30,403 nt of DNA from Saprolegnia diclina VS20 (lineage: Eukaryota > Oomycota > Saprolegniomycetes > Saprolegniales > Saprolegniaceae): the NCBI RefSeq assembly GCF_000281045.1, contig NW_008246075.1, positions 367,004-397,406 of the forward strand, in the 5' to 3' direction. The notes below the pieces were generated by a model. It did no database searches and was not told the origin of the DNA. It worked only from the letters and a program-made list of their open reading frames with translations. Positions 11,079 to 20,703 of the stretch are shown here, piece by piece; positions within the stretch are counted from its first letter, which is position 1; the number at the start of each line of letters is the position of its first letter. The position numbers and the translations under genes are program-made.

Positions 11079-11439
11079 ATGCTAAGATCGGTCCTGCGTA
11101 GGTATGCAACGTCGACGTTGTCACCTGTCGTACACGACGTTGTTGCAACGGCCAAGTCTTTTCGAAGCCCCAAACACAAGCCAACGTCGCCAACCACCAC
11201 GTCGGCACCGACGGAGAGGTCCATATCAGCAGACAAGTTGGTCGCCCTCGCGCGGAAAGCCAGTCACGGTATTCCAACTTGTTGAGCAAACCGCGTGGCT
11301 CGAAAACTCATAGCAAAATTCAATAGTTGACACAAAGGAGCCGACGCCCCATCCTGTCTCGGCACCCAATGCTAGCATCAACGTGGCGCAGCTGGTCTCG
11401 CGTGCAAAACAAACCGCAAACAAGGCGCACGCCGAATGA
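11079..11439 (+). CDS. Small hypothetical protein, probably mitochondrial
   Basis: Two exons (11079-11268, 11327-11439) give 100 residues. The N-terminus MLRSVLRRYATSTLSP is Arg-rich, acid-free and amphipathic, like a mitochondrial presequence. The body is low in complexity (Thr, Ser, Pro) with two related helices, ADKLVALARKASH near the first exon end and AQLVSRAKQTANKAHAE at the C-terminus. The intron (58 bp, acceptor AATAG) is supported because the earlier AG at 11313 gives a frame that stops at once. I do not recognise the family. It starts 26 bp after the SMP gene and ends 9 bp before the convergent methyltransferase stop. Confidence 0.6.
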
Positions 11440-11448
11440 GTCTCGATA

Positions 11449-12424
11449 TTACCCCGTCGAATTGAGTTTACGACGCAGCACCAATACATAAACCATATCA
11501 TTTTCATAGTTCCACGGAAGATCGTCGTCGTTCGTGTAGACCGCAATCTCGAACGTCTCGGCCAAGCATTCCAGCAGCGCCATTTCGCGTCTAACGAGTA
11601 GCAGTCGCAAGTCGAAGAGAACAAACTCGTACGTACTCTGGCAGTCGCTGTTTGTACGCGAGAAGCACCGTCGTGGGGGGTCCAACAACGTCATGGAGTG
11701 TCGCTGTAAAGTCTGTAAACACGGCTTCATCGTAGAGGCAGTCGGCGCACAAAATAGTGTCCCACGGGCCAGCATGCGGCGGTTTGGTGCCCCTAGACCG
11801 CTCACTGAATTACCTGTGTACAAGTCTCCTGCTAGTATACCATTGGTACACGCCGACACAGAGAGCTTGCTTGGACCACAGTTTCTCCACCGGAGCCGAC
11901 GCGGCGACGGCAGCCTTCGTATTGCGCAGAGTCAACGGAACGATCGAGGCCAAGTCGGTTAGTAGCAAGGTCGTAGGTTTCAAGTGGGCGGCGGCGAGAC
12001 CAACACCACCTATTCTCGAGGTGAACTACGTTTGGTTGGTGCACATTGATACCTGTGCCGCTGCCGAGCTCGAGAACGCGGCAGCTGCGAACATACTCGG
12101 GGCAGCGACAAAGCACTTGGATGAGCGCTCGACCCTACACTCAGCGTTGACGATGGCCGCTGGGCGTTGGTCAGCACGTACGCAGTTCCACAACACACCG
12201 CCGACACCGACGGCCATGTCTTGGTGCAGCTCAATCTCAATTGGCGGGTCCATCGCGACAGTAACGACGACAGAGGCCTGACTCGCTTGCAAGTAGTTCA
12301 CACCGAGCGTCGGCTGCCCTTGCGGCGGCAAGATCGTCGGTGTCCACGCCAAGAGTCCCATGCGATCTTCTTCCCGACGGCTCAAAGTGAAAATGGATAT
12401 TTCGAAATATGGCGACAGGATCAT
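11449..12424 (-). CDS. METTL21-type protein lysine methyltransferase
   Basis: Seven-beta-strand SAM-dependent methyltransferase. Exons (minus): 12424-12182, 12134-12053, 12009-11850, 11804-11637, 11590-11449; 264 residues, normal for the group. SAM motif I is RVLELGSGTGG (about 100-110), just after VLWNCGRALIQVL, where family members have a conserved Trp. The post-I region has LLLTDLASIVPLTLRN, and the motif DTILCADCLYDE matches the D-x-x-Y signature of METTL21/FAM86-type enzymes, followed by TTVLLAYKQR. The relatives methylate lysines on chaperones and elongation factors; the substrate here is unknown. Donors include GTACGT twice. The chosen ATG (12424) lies 24 bp after the stop of the upstream Stealth gene; ATG 12361 is an alternative. 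The stop is 9 bp from the convergent small gene. Confidence 0.88.
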
Positions 12425-12448
12425 TAATAGTGTTAGCGTCCGCGACGC

Positions 12449-15437
12449 TCATCTACTTCGAAGTGGTCGACTGATGTGTCGTTTGAGACACAATAGCACA
12501 CAAAGAACTAGCGTCGTGATCATTGCAAAGGCCACTTGGGCCGGCCAAAGCAGCGCCAGCTCGGTGTCGAGGCGGCCTGCCGTGTTGATGGGTCGGAGCT
12601 TTCCTGCTGCCGCCAGCCTCGCGGCAGTGGACGACACTTGTGGTGCTATTGAGCCCAAGACCGGCGGGTGCGACATGGTCGGAGTGCCTTCTGCCAATGT
12701 TGCGTTGTTCCGACCGGGATTGAGCGGACCACGATCTTCTCTTTCGTCTTCTGGCTTTGGCTGCGGTGCAACTTGGACGCTTCGTGTTTTGCCTTTGTCG
12801 TCTGCGAGCTCAAAGCTCGACGGCACACCCCAGCGGTTCTCAAAGAACGCTTTCAGTCGCTCAACAACCTACGAAACAACTGTCGTAAAGCACATATGCA
12901 ACGCGCTCGCACCGCCGGAACTGGCGTCGACATGTCGTCGTTGACGCAAATGAACTTGGCCGTCGACAACTTCTTGTCTCGGAGGAGCGCCGCCATGCTG
13001 CGAGGGTCCTTGATCATCGCAAAGACCACCGGAGGGTTTGCCACAATGCTGTGTGCTGGCGGTACGCTGCTCGGTGACAACTGCGTGAGGTGCAGTACCA
13101 ACAGCGGACACTGCGACTCCAGGCTAGCTTTGGTTAGTGCGGTCGCATTTCCGCGACAAGCGTCCACGACAGCCTGGAGCTCTGATGAAGGGCGCTGCCA
13201 GTCGCCAAGGAGCCGCGCGATGCTATCCATCTCGATAGCGTCGATGGCTCCATTGTGGTTGATGTCAATGAGCGAGTTGAACACTTCATGAAACGTCGAT
13301 GCTGGGTGCAGCTGGCGTCGGTTCAGAACGTAGTGCATGTACGAGAAGCCGAACTGCATGTCGTCGGGCTCCCGGAAACGGTGCGACGACGTGGCTGCAA
13401 ACTCAGTAGACCACCGGTGCTTCAGCTCCGTAAGCAGGGGCTTCTGGATGAAGTGTGGCATGTGCGATGGCACGCCCCGCGCTTGCACGGGCTTCCCAAA
13501 TACTCGGTTGAAGAGAATGTTGACGTGCCGCAACGAATCACCAAAGGTGTCTGTGTAGTCGACTTGCGACGTCAGCGGCGGCCGTGATGCGCAATTGTCG
13601 CTCGTGGGCGGCGGTGTCTCGGTGCCGAACTGCATACGGCACATCTACGTGCATGTATCAGTTGAGCTCTAGACTTGTCGATATACCATCGAGACGAGCG
13701 TTGACGAGTACTTGAACGAGTCGGGGCCGGTGCCGAGTTTTTGGCCAAGCTGGGTGCAGTGCGCAATCACATCGAACTTTGGGACACTACGTCGCCGCTG
13801 ATCGCGACCGGTACACCGAGATCCGAGCGAATTGTAGGAATCGGAACACCATTTGTACCAAGCACAATCGCGCGCCAACACTGGGCCATTTGAGACGGAC
13901 ACGGCTGGTGTCTGCAGCGGCCACACTTGGACGTCCGCATCAAAATTTATACACGCTTCAAAGCCAGCGTGAATGCAAACGAGGGCATTGACAGTGTCGT
14001 CAACGTTGAGTCGTACGCTCAGTCCCAACGCCGAGATCGTACAGGCTCGTCCCGGAGCGCTGGTCTTTCTGCAGTTAATAGTGCTCGTGTCGCCGGCCTT
14101 TGTGACGCTGATGAACACCTTAGATGTCGTTGGGGCAAACCACGGGATAAGGACGTCGGCGGATGCATCGCCCCGTGTGATGTTGACTTTGCTCAAGTCC
14201 AAGGCACCATACGTGCGGTTCTTCTCGGTGAACCAGATACCACTGGTCATCGATTCGCCATAGGTGGATGTCGCAAGCTCCATTGATGTACCATTTGCCA
14301 TGGTGCGGAGGTGAAGCACCGATGGCGGTGGGTCAGCCAAGAAGACGACAACTGCATCATGACGAGGCACCACGACGGCGCGTCGAATCCCAGTGCTCGT
14401 GGCTGGAGCGATACCACCGGTCTTGAAGAGCACGAGAACTGGCGTCGGGTTACCCAGCAGTACGGCGCTGTGTTTTGGCCGGGCATCGAGCGCAATGTTT
14501 GCGTGCGGCAGTTGCGTCAACCGTTGCGGCAAGCAGTCGCCAGCGTCAAAAGCGCACTCGACCAAGTTGCACTTTGGATTGCAGACACCGTCACCGAGTT
14601 TGCTCCAGCTACAGCCCGCAGCACACGTGGCGTCCGGCGAGTAGGCTGCGTCACCAACGCACACCTCATTCCACGAGCTCACCGCCTACGCGTCCCGTTA
14701 GGAGTTGAGGTTTTGCCGTGCGACAAACGACCTACCATAGCCGGTGGCATCGCCGCTCTGTCACACGTGCAGTCGCCAAGGTCGTAATCACAGCTCGCAA
14801 CGTTGCAGCTCGCGTGGCACTGGTCGTTCCCGAGCATCGCGTGCTTGCATCCTGGCGCACAATCGGGCGCGTCCCATGCGAAAAACAGGTTCTGAGTCCC
14901 TCGCGGACTCATAAAGTCGGACGGCAGCACCGGCGCCGACAAAAACACCTCGTCGTTAAAGTACAAAAAGTACTCGGCCAGCCCAGGAATGTTGTCCAGA
15001 TGCGACTCGATCGCGGGCGACGCAAACGACGGCAAGTGCGACGCATTCGGGAAGATGTCGCTGTGCGGCACGACTGTGATGCGCGGGTGCGAGAGGTCGA
15101 GCCACGTGGGCACTTGACCGTCCGTCACGAGAAAGATGCGTCGGATCCACGGCGCGTACGTCTCGAGCGACCGGATCGAGTAGCGGAGCTCGTCGTTGTC
15201 TCGGAACCGGTTCTCGGCCGAGGCCGAGTCTTTCGTGGCGTTGCGGCCGCTCCAGCGCTGGAGCCAGTGGCTCTTGGATTGCTGCCACGTGGGGTCGGAT
15301 CCGTTGACCCACGTGTAGACAGCGTCGATGGGCCCGTACGCGGCGTACTCGACACCGGACGTATCGATGTTCCCAATGTTGTCGTGGGCAAACAGCGGCG
15401 ACACGAGCAAGAGCGCGACGGCCACCGCCAACGCCAT
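12449..15437 (-). CDS. Stealth-family sugar-phosphate transferase, copy A (GNPTAB-like)
   Basis: Exons (minus) 15437-14736, 14685-13687, 13644-12913, 12868-12449; 950 residues. Domains in order: signal-anchor MALAVAVALLLVSPLFA (1-17); Stealth CR1 DAVYTWVNGSDPTW (38-51); CR2 with NRFRDNDELRYSIRSLE (76-92) and FLYFNDEVFLS; two LNR/Notch-type Cys modules (GNDQCHASCNVASCDYDLGDC and GDGVCNPKCNLVECAFDAGDC patterns); a long beta-rich spacer; CR3 RGVPSHMPHF (623-632); an EF-hand loop with DINHNGAIDAIE (694-705); CR4 ICVNDDM; and a C-terminal membrane helix (about 916-938). This is the layout of metazoan GNPTAB, which transfers GlcNAc-1-phosphate to mannose on lysosomal enzymes in the Golgi. A role in phosphoglycan tagging is inferred. 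The ATG at 15437 is the first in the frame. Part of exon 1 is identical to copy B. Confidence 0.93.
14760..15385 (-). repeat. Identical 626-bp block, copy A (pairs with 18102-18727)
   Basis: Line-by-line comparison at an offset of 3342 bp shows no difference over 626 bases. The block lies entirely inside exon 1 of Stealth copy A. It encodes CR1, CR2 and the first LNR module, starting just after the membrane anchor and stopping 24 bp before the exon end. Flanking sequence differs immediately on both sides. Confidence 0.97.
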
Positions 15438-16001
15438 TGCGCCAAGTCGCACGTGAGAAAATGGCGACGACGTTACGAGGCGCGCGCTGGTCCCGTCCAC
15501 GGAGTGGGCGGCGTTTAGCCCGCAACGAAAACTAGTGGTATATTTAGAATGAGACGGGGCCAAGCACGAGAAACTTGTCACCCACACGGGTCAAGGACTG
15601 CTGCGATCGCAATCTTGACCTGCGAACAAGGGCTTGAAGCTGTTAACGGGTGATCTAGCGACGCCTGTGTACATACGTGATGGAGCGCATTGGTGGTTGT
15701 TGAAGCCGACACAAGCATGTCAACTGTCAGTTTCACCTACCGTGCTAGCCCCGTCTAGCATTTACTGTTGGAGCACACGTGCAACGGTCGCGCTAGGAAC
15801 CTGTCCTTGCGCGACCGGTAAATCAAACATGAAACGAACCCGCAATGTGAATATCCAAGAGCGTCCAATTGAGCTTGTCGTCGGCAAACCTGACGAGAAA
15901 TCGGAGTCTCTGTAACCTTGACAGCTAAAGCGGATGCTTGGTCTTTGGTTCGTTGCAATAAAATTACTCCTATGCCGCTGAATGGAATTGCCACTGGCGT
16001 G
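15438..16001. other. Gap between the tandem Stealth genes
   Basis: About 560 bp between the start of copy A and the stop of copy B, both minus. It must carry the copy A promoter. The frame upstream of the ATG at 15437 stays open for about 50 codons but has no ATG. No repeat or RNA gene was seen. The 626-bp identity does not extend here. Confidence 0.5.
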
Positions 16002-18902
16002 TCATACGATAAATGTCAAGGCGGTCGGTGCACCCTCTTGCGGTTGGACTCGGCGACGGCTGCTGCCCCTCAACCGCGAGTACAACACACTCGACACCCA
16101 CGGCAGCAGCCACGGCGTGTAGTGCCAATACGATATGTGAGGTGTGTACACTCGTGATGGTCGAGGCGCAGTTTGCGCTTTGACTTCTTCATAGTACGCG
16201 CTCAACGTGCTGTAGCTGTGCGTCGCACCGTATAGCAGCTCGAATGTTGATGGGTGTGGCCAATGCTGCCTCAAAAACCACTGCAGCACGAACGAAACCT
16301 AGATGAGTACATAAAACTAGGAAATGGTCCCGCGACGTCAAACCTCTGGTGCCGGCCATGAAATGTCGTCGTTGATGCAAACAAATTTCTGAGTCGTCAA
16401 GTGCAGTTGGTACTTGACGTCGATGGCGCTTGCCTGGGAGTTGAGCATCACAAACAACACCGGGGGCGTGCGCACGCGGAACGTCGCCGGTGGCAAAATC
16501 GGTGCCGTCGTCAATGCGGTAACGAGATCCAAACAATTGGCCATCAAGAACGCTTGCGTCCATGGCGCATCCGTCGAGCAGGTTGTAAGCTGCTTGGGTA
16601 CAAGTGCCTGGATGTTCTCAACCTCGTATTCGTCGACGACGCCATTGTGGTTGATATCGATGAGTGAGTCAAACACCTCGGGAAGTGTCAATGGCCGGTG
16701 CCGGTTTGCAACATAGTGCATGTACGTAAAGCTAAACTGCATGTCGGTCGGGAGGCGAAACCGGTGTGACGACGTCAGGTCAAACTCGACTGGCCAAAGC
16801 TGCTTGGCTTCCGTCCAAAGCCGCTTCTGGACAAAGTGCGGCATGTGCGACGGCACGCCCCGCGGATGCACCGGATGTCCAAACGTTTTTGTCAACAGTC
16901 GATCCACAAATCGAAGTGAATCCCCAAACATATCTGGGGCCGTAGCATCGTCGCCGAGCTCTTCCGGCGCCAAGCAGCCTGCGATCCGCGACGGCAGCAT
17001 TTCGGTGCCAGCACCAACACGGCACATCTACATGCGTACTGTATGTGATGGACGGCATAGAGAGGTAGGGAATAACAACACCTTTTTCAACATGGCGGCA
17101 CCGGCCTCATCGCTGGCGTCTCGTGTGCAGAGCGTCACCAACGCCGTCTTGGCGCGTCGCCCCAGGTATGCGATATCGTTCACGCACGACTCGTCGAGCG
17201 ATTCGAACAAAGCAGTGCACGAGAGGTACCGACCGCAGTCGCGAACAGTTGTGGGCAGCACCAGTTCGAGATGTGGAGGCGTTGCCACATGCACCGATGT
17301 GTTAGCAGACACGACGACGAGGCAGCTAACTTCATCGAGGCACAGGCGCACTGTCGAAGCCAGTGTCGACACGGATAGGTTGGACCCACTCCACGAGCAA
17401 GCAGCCGTCAAATTGGTGTCACCGCAGCGAATGCGCGTCAACACACCGTTGACAACAGTCTCGGCGTACACCGCAGACGAGGCGTTTCGAGCTGGCGCAT
17501 AAACACGTACATCGAGTTGGGATGGCTCGAGTTGGAATGGCTCTTGCCAATGGGTCACGACCGACGCAGCGGACCAAGCATCAGGCGCTCCGTCAATGTA
17601 CCAGAAACCGCGGTGCAGGTGACGAGCGTTTGGCACCACAACTACCGTCCATGACGCGTTCGATACGGTATTGGTCAGCATGAGCACAGTTCGGGCCACG
17701 ACAACACCATGACCGTCTATGGATTGAAGCCGGCGAGGCGCCAAGCCACTGTTGGCGGCTGTTGCCGACACTTTCGTTCCCAATTGCGACGTGTTGAGCA
17801 CAATGGTCGACCCGTCAAGTGCGAATATCGAGCTCTCGCCCACGCTCACTTTCGGCAACATTGACAGCGCACGTTCGTCACAGTCACCAAAGTCGAAGCC
17901 GCACTCTGCGAGGTTGCACTTTGAATTGCATACGCCGTCGCCCAGCTCGTCCCAGAGGCAACCCAAGCGACACTCCGAGGTCTTCTGCGCCATCGATCGG
18001 TCTGGTGCTCGGCACACGGTATCCCAGTCGTCTTGTTCCTACACTCGCATAAAGCCGCTTCCCTACTTATGGATAGAGCGTACGACAAGCAACATGGACG
18101 CGTCACACGTGCAGTCGCCAAGGTCGTAATCACAGCTCGCAACGTTGCAGCTCGCGTGGCACTGGTCGTTCCCGAGCATCGCGTGCTTGCATCCTGGCGC
18201 ACAATCGGGCGCGTCCCATGCGAAAAACAGGTTCTGAGTCCCTCGCGGACTCATAAAGTCGGACGGCAGCACCGGCGCCGACAAAAACACCTCGTCGTTA
18301 AAGTACAAAAAGTACTCGGCCAGCCCAGGAATGTTGTCCAGATGCGACTCGATCGCGGGCGACGCAAACGACGGCAAGTGCGACGCATTCGGGAAGATGT
18401 CGCTGTGCGGCACGACTGTGATGCGCGGGTGCGAGAGGTCGAGCCACGTGGGCACTTGACCGTCCGTCACGAGAAAGATGCGTCGGATCCACGGCGCGTA
18501 CGTCTCGAGCGACCGGATCGAGTAGCGGAGCTCGTCGTTGTCTCGGAACCGGTTCTCGGCCGAGGCCGAGTCTTTCGTGGCGTTGCGGCCGCTCCAGCGC
18601 TGGAGCCAGTGGCTCTTGGATTGCTGCCACGTGGGGTCGGATCCGTTGACCCACGTGTAGACAGCGTCGATGGGCCCGTACGCGGCGTACTCGACACCGG
18701 ACGTATCGATGTTCCCAATGTTGTCGTACGGACCGCCGAACGTGTCGAGTGTGTAGGCGACGGCAGTCGCAACAGCGGCAACAATCAGCAACAACGGCAG
18801 GTGGTGGCGCCAGCGCGACCCGAGGGTTCGCTGCTTGAGCTGCTTTGTCAGCGTTTCTTGCACATCGGCCGTGGTGGTCTTTGAACTCGGGGGGCGGCGC
18901 AT
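16002..18902 (-). CDS. Stealth-family sugar-phosphate transferase, copy B (GNPTAB-like)
   Basis: Exons (minus) 18902-18084, 18038-17082, 17027-16344, 16298-16002; 918 residues. It begins with a basic cytosolic tail and a membrane helix HLPLLLIVAAVATAVAYTL (34-52), i.e. type II topology. Then come CR1, CR2 and the first LNR encoded by DNA identical to copy A, a second LNR (GDGVCNSKCNLAECGFDFGDC), a diverged spacer, CR3 RGVPSHMPHFVQKRLW, an EF-hand loop DINHNGVVDEYE, and CR4 CINDDI. All three introns are phase 0 and sit where those of copy A sit, so the genes arose by tandem duplication. The C-terminus differs: instead of a long Pro/Gly linker and clear helix it has WHYTPWLLPWVSSVLYSRL, a short weak hydrophobic stretch. 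The last donor (GTTTGA) is non-standard but keeps frame. Function as for copy A, inferred. Confidence 0.92.
18102..18727 (-). repeat. Identical 626-bp block, copy B (pairs with 14760-15385)
   Basis: Partner of the block in copy A, same orientation, no mismatch seen. It starts right after the codons for the membrane anchor region and ends 17 bp before the exon-1 donor, so the splice site itself lies outside. The N-terminal anchor and the second exon are not shared. Confidence 0.97.
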
Positions 18903-19088
18903 CGGAATCGAATTGAAGCTGCCTCTCAAACCTTACCAGCGCCGGTGAAACGGTATCGTACGTCAATTCGCGACTTGGCTCAGGCGGCCGGACCCTGGCA
19001 CAGATCATCAGTTTCGCAAAGTAGCTCGAAAAAGGAAAAAGGAGAGCACCCGTCGGCGGTTTCCGCATTGGATCCGAACGACCGACGC
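18903..19088. promoter_or_regulatory. Bidirectional promoter gap, Stealth B / ceramide-kinase-like
   Basis: Only 186 bp separate the two divergent ATGs (18902 minus and 19089 plus), so both promoters and 5' UTRs must fit here or extend into the genes. Frames on both sides continue open into the gap but with only TTG or GTG as possible starts, which supports the chosen ATGs. No sharp motif was recognised. Confidence 0.5.
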
Positions 19089-20634
19089 ATGCAAAGCAAC
19101 GCAAGTAGTCCCGTCGCGACAGCCGACCGGCTCTCGACGCTCGAGGCGCTGCCGAAGCCCACGGGCGTTCGCGACCGCATCCGTGCACTCCACGCGCTCA
19201 AGCTCGCCGAATGTCCACTCCCGTCGCCCCGCACCGGCGTCGTCGAGATGCCCCCGTCTTGTTGGTTTCGTGCTTTCTCCTGCTGCAGAACTCGGTCTGA
19301 GCGCACAACGCTGCACTTGAGTCTTCGCGGGCTCGCGTGGCAGCGTGAGTGCATCTCGCTCGACGACCTCATTGGCGCCGTCGTCGACGCTCCGAGCCCG
19401 ACATGCTTCACCGTGCACTTTGCCCGAAAGACGCTAACGAACGACCGCGTCTTTTGCTCTTCAACGGTGCGAGTCGATGGCCATCAATGCATCGTTAACC
19501 TCCTCGCTAGTTTACGACGTTGACGAGCGACGAAGCAGGAGCGTGGGTCGGCGACCTCCGAAGACTCGTGGAATGGCATGCGCGGGTGCCACAGAACTCG
19601 CCCCGCCATATCCACGTGCTTCTCGATCCGCAGATAGCAGGAGCATCGGCAACATGGGTCGAGTGCGCTCCCTACGTTCACGTCGCACGGATGACGGCCA
19701 CTGTTTTCGACAACGTTGCGCCCGCCAAGTACGGGCAGCGATACTCGGCCGAGCCCAAGAGCGTTTTGCCTGAATGCATCTTGGTCGTCGGCGACAACGC
19801 GACACTGGAGGCTGTGCTCAACGGCTTTCTCGCACAAGGCGAAACGACGGCACGAGCTGTGCTCGGGAGCTTACCGATCGCCCTCGTCCCAACATTTCGT
19901 GACGAGCCTTTCTCGGTACGAATGCTCGACTACGTCGGGCTCTACCACATACATCTAGAGAGGAATACGGTGCCCGACGCCAGCAGCTGCGGTTTTTTGC
20001 GCCATCAAGCGCAAGACTCGCACAGTTGACGCTATGGGTATGGCCTCACTGGGTGGGCCCGTGCGCATCTCGTGCACCAGCACCGTCTACGACGTAGCTA
20101 CAGATCTCCCAGTGACCATCGGCTGGGACACGTTTCACGCCCCGACTACGATCGACCCAGACCAAGGCGCAGCCCTCCAACACCAAGTCGAAGTCGCCAG
20201 CTCGTACCGCGGAAGCCACCGGCGTGCTTGGAGCGGCGTCTTTGAAGCACCCGAGGCGCCACACATGACAACAGTGACGGTTGCGGAGGTGCCGGAGCTG
20301 CTCTCGATCGCAGTGACCAAAACCACACCACTTGGGACAGAGGATATCGCGCTCTCGGACGGTGCGCTGGACGTTCGGTTGACCTACGCGCGGGGGTGCG
20401 GCAGCCACTTTGTCACTGTCCGCCGGGGCAAGAGCAAGCACGTGGTCGTGACGCTGCCATTGAGAGACCCTACGAGCATCTACTGCTTACCACACCTTCT
20501 TCTCGTATGCAGTGAAGCTTGAGAGACTGCGTATTCTCTTGCAACCAGCAGCAGCACCTGTATTTACTCCACGAGAAACCACTTCGATGACGTCGCTCCT
20601 CGATGGAGAGCAACGCGTCGTAATCTTTCATTAG
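19089..20634 (+). CDS. Ceramide/sphingosine-kinase-like protein with PH-like region, probable pseudokinase
   Basis: Exons 19089-19466, 19511-19915, 19959-20427, 20513-20634 join to 457 residues. A PH-like region (about 50-148) ends with SDEAGAWVGDLRRLVEW, as PH domains do. A diacylglycerol-kinase-type catalytic region follows: HVLLDP at 160-166 (usual start of the fold), ILVVGDNATLEAVLNGF at 216-232, then AAAVFCAIKRKTRTVDAMGM, the C-terminal LSDGALDVRL, and LDGEQRVVIF, typical of sphingosine and ceramide kinases. The nucleotide loop GGDG reads VGDN, and the following P-x-GS-x-N/D motif reads PTFRDE, so kinase activity is doubtful. The last intron fits only with a GC donor (20428-20512, 85 bp), which rejoins HFVTVRR to VKLERLRILL. 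Reading straight through stops at 20522 and loses the DGE segment. PH plus catalytic order suggests ceramide kinase ancestry. Confidence 0.8.
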
Positions 20635-20650
20635 CGATCTGCGGAAGGTG

Positions 20651-20669
20651 GTCCCCTACATTCGGGGAC
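20651..20669. other. Perfect 6-bp hairpin between convergent genes
   Basis: gtcccc / ggggac with a seven-base loop, in the 69-bp gap between the ends of the ceramide-kinase-like gene (plus) and the sirtuin (minus). It could mark 3'-end processing of one or both transcripts. A stem this short can also arise by chance. Confidence 0.4.
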
Positions 20670-20703
20670 TTGAGCTAGGATCGAATGTGTATTACTTTGA
20701 ATG

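Noticed and set aside
14718-15518. Long plus-strand frame repeated at 18033-18884
   Set aside because: This is the antisense of the shared Stealth exon. Its duplication only reflects the identical block, and it is very Arg/Val-rich as antisense frames are.
15438-15587. Upstream extension of Stealth A by 50 codons
   Set aside because: The frame is open but its only possible first codon is GTG. The ATG at 15437 starts a good signal-anchor.
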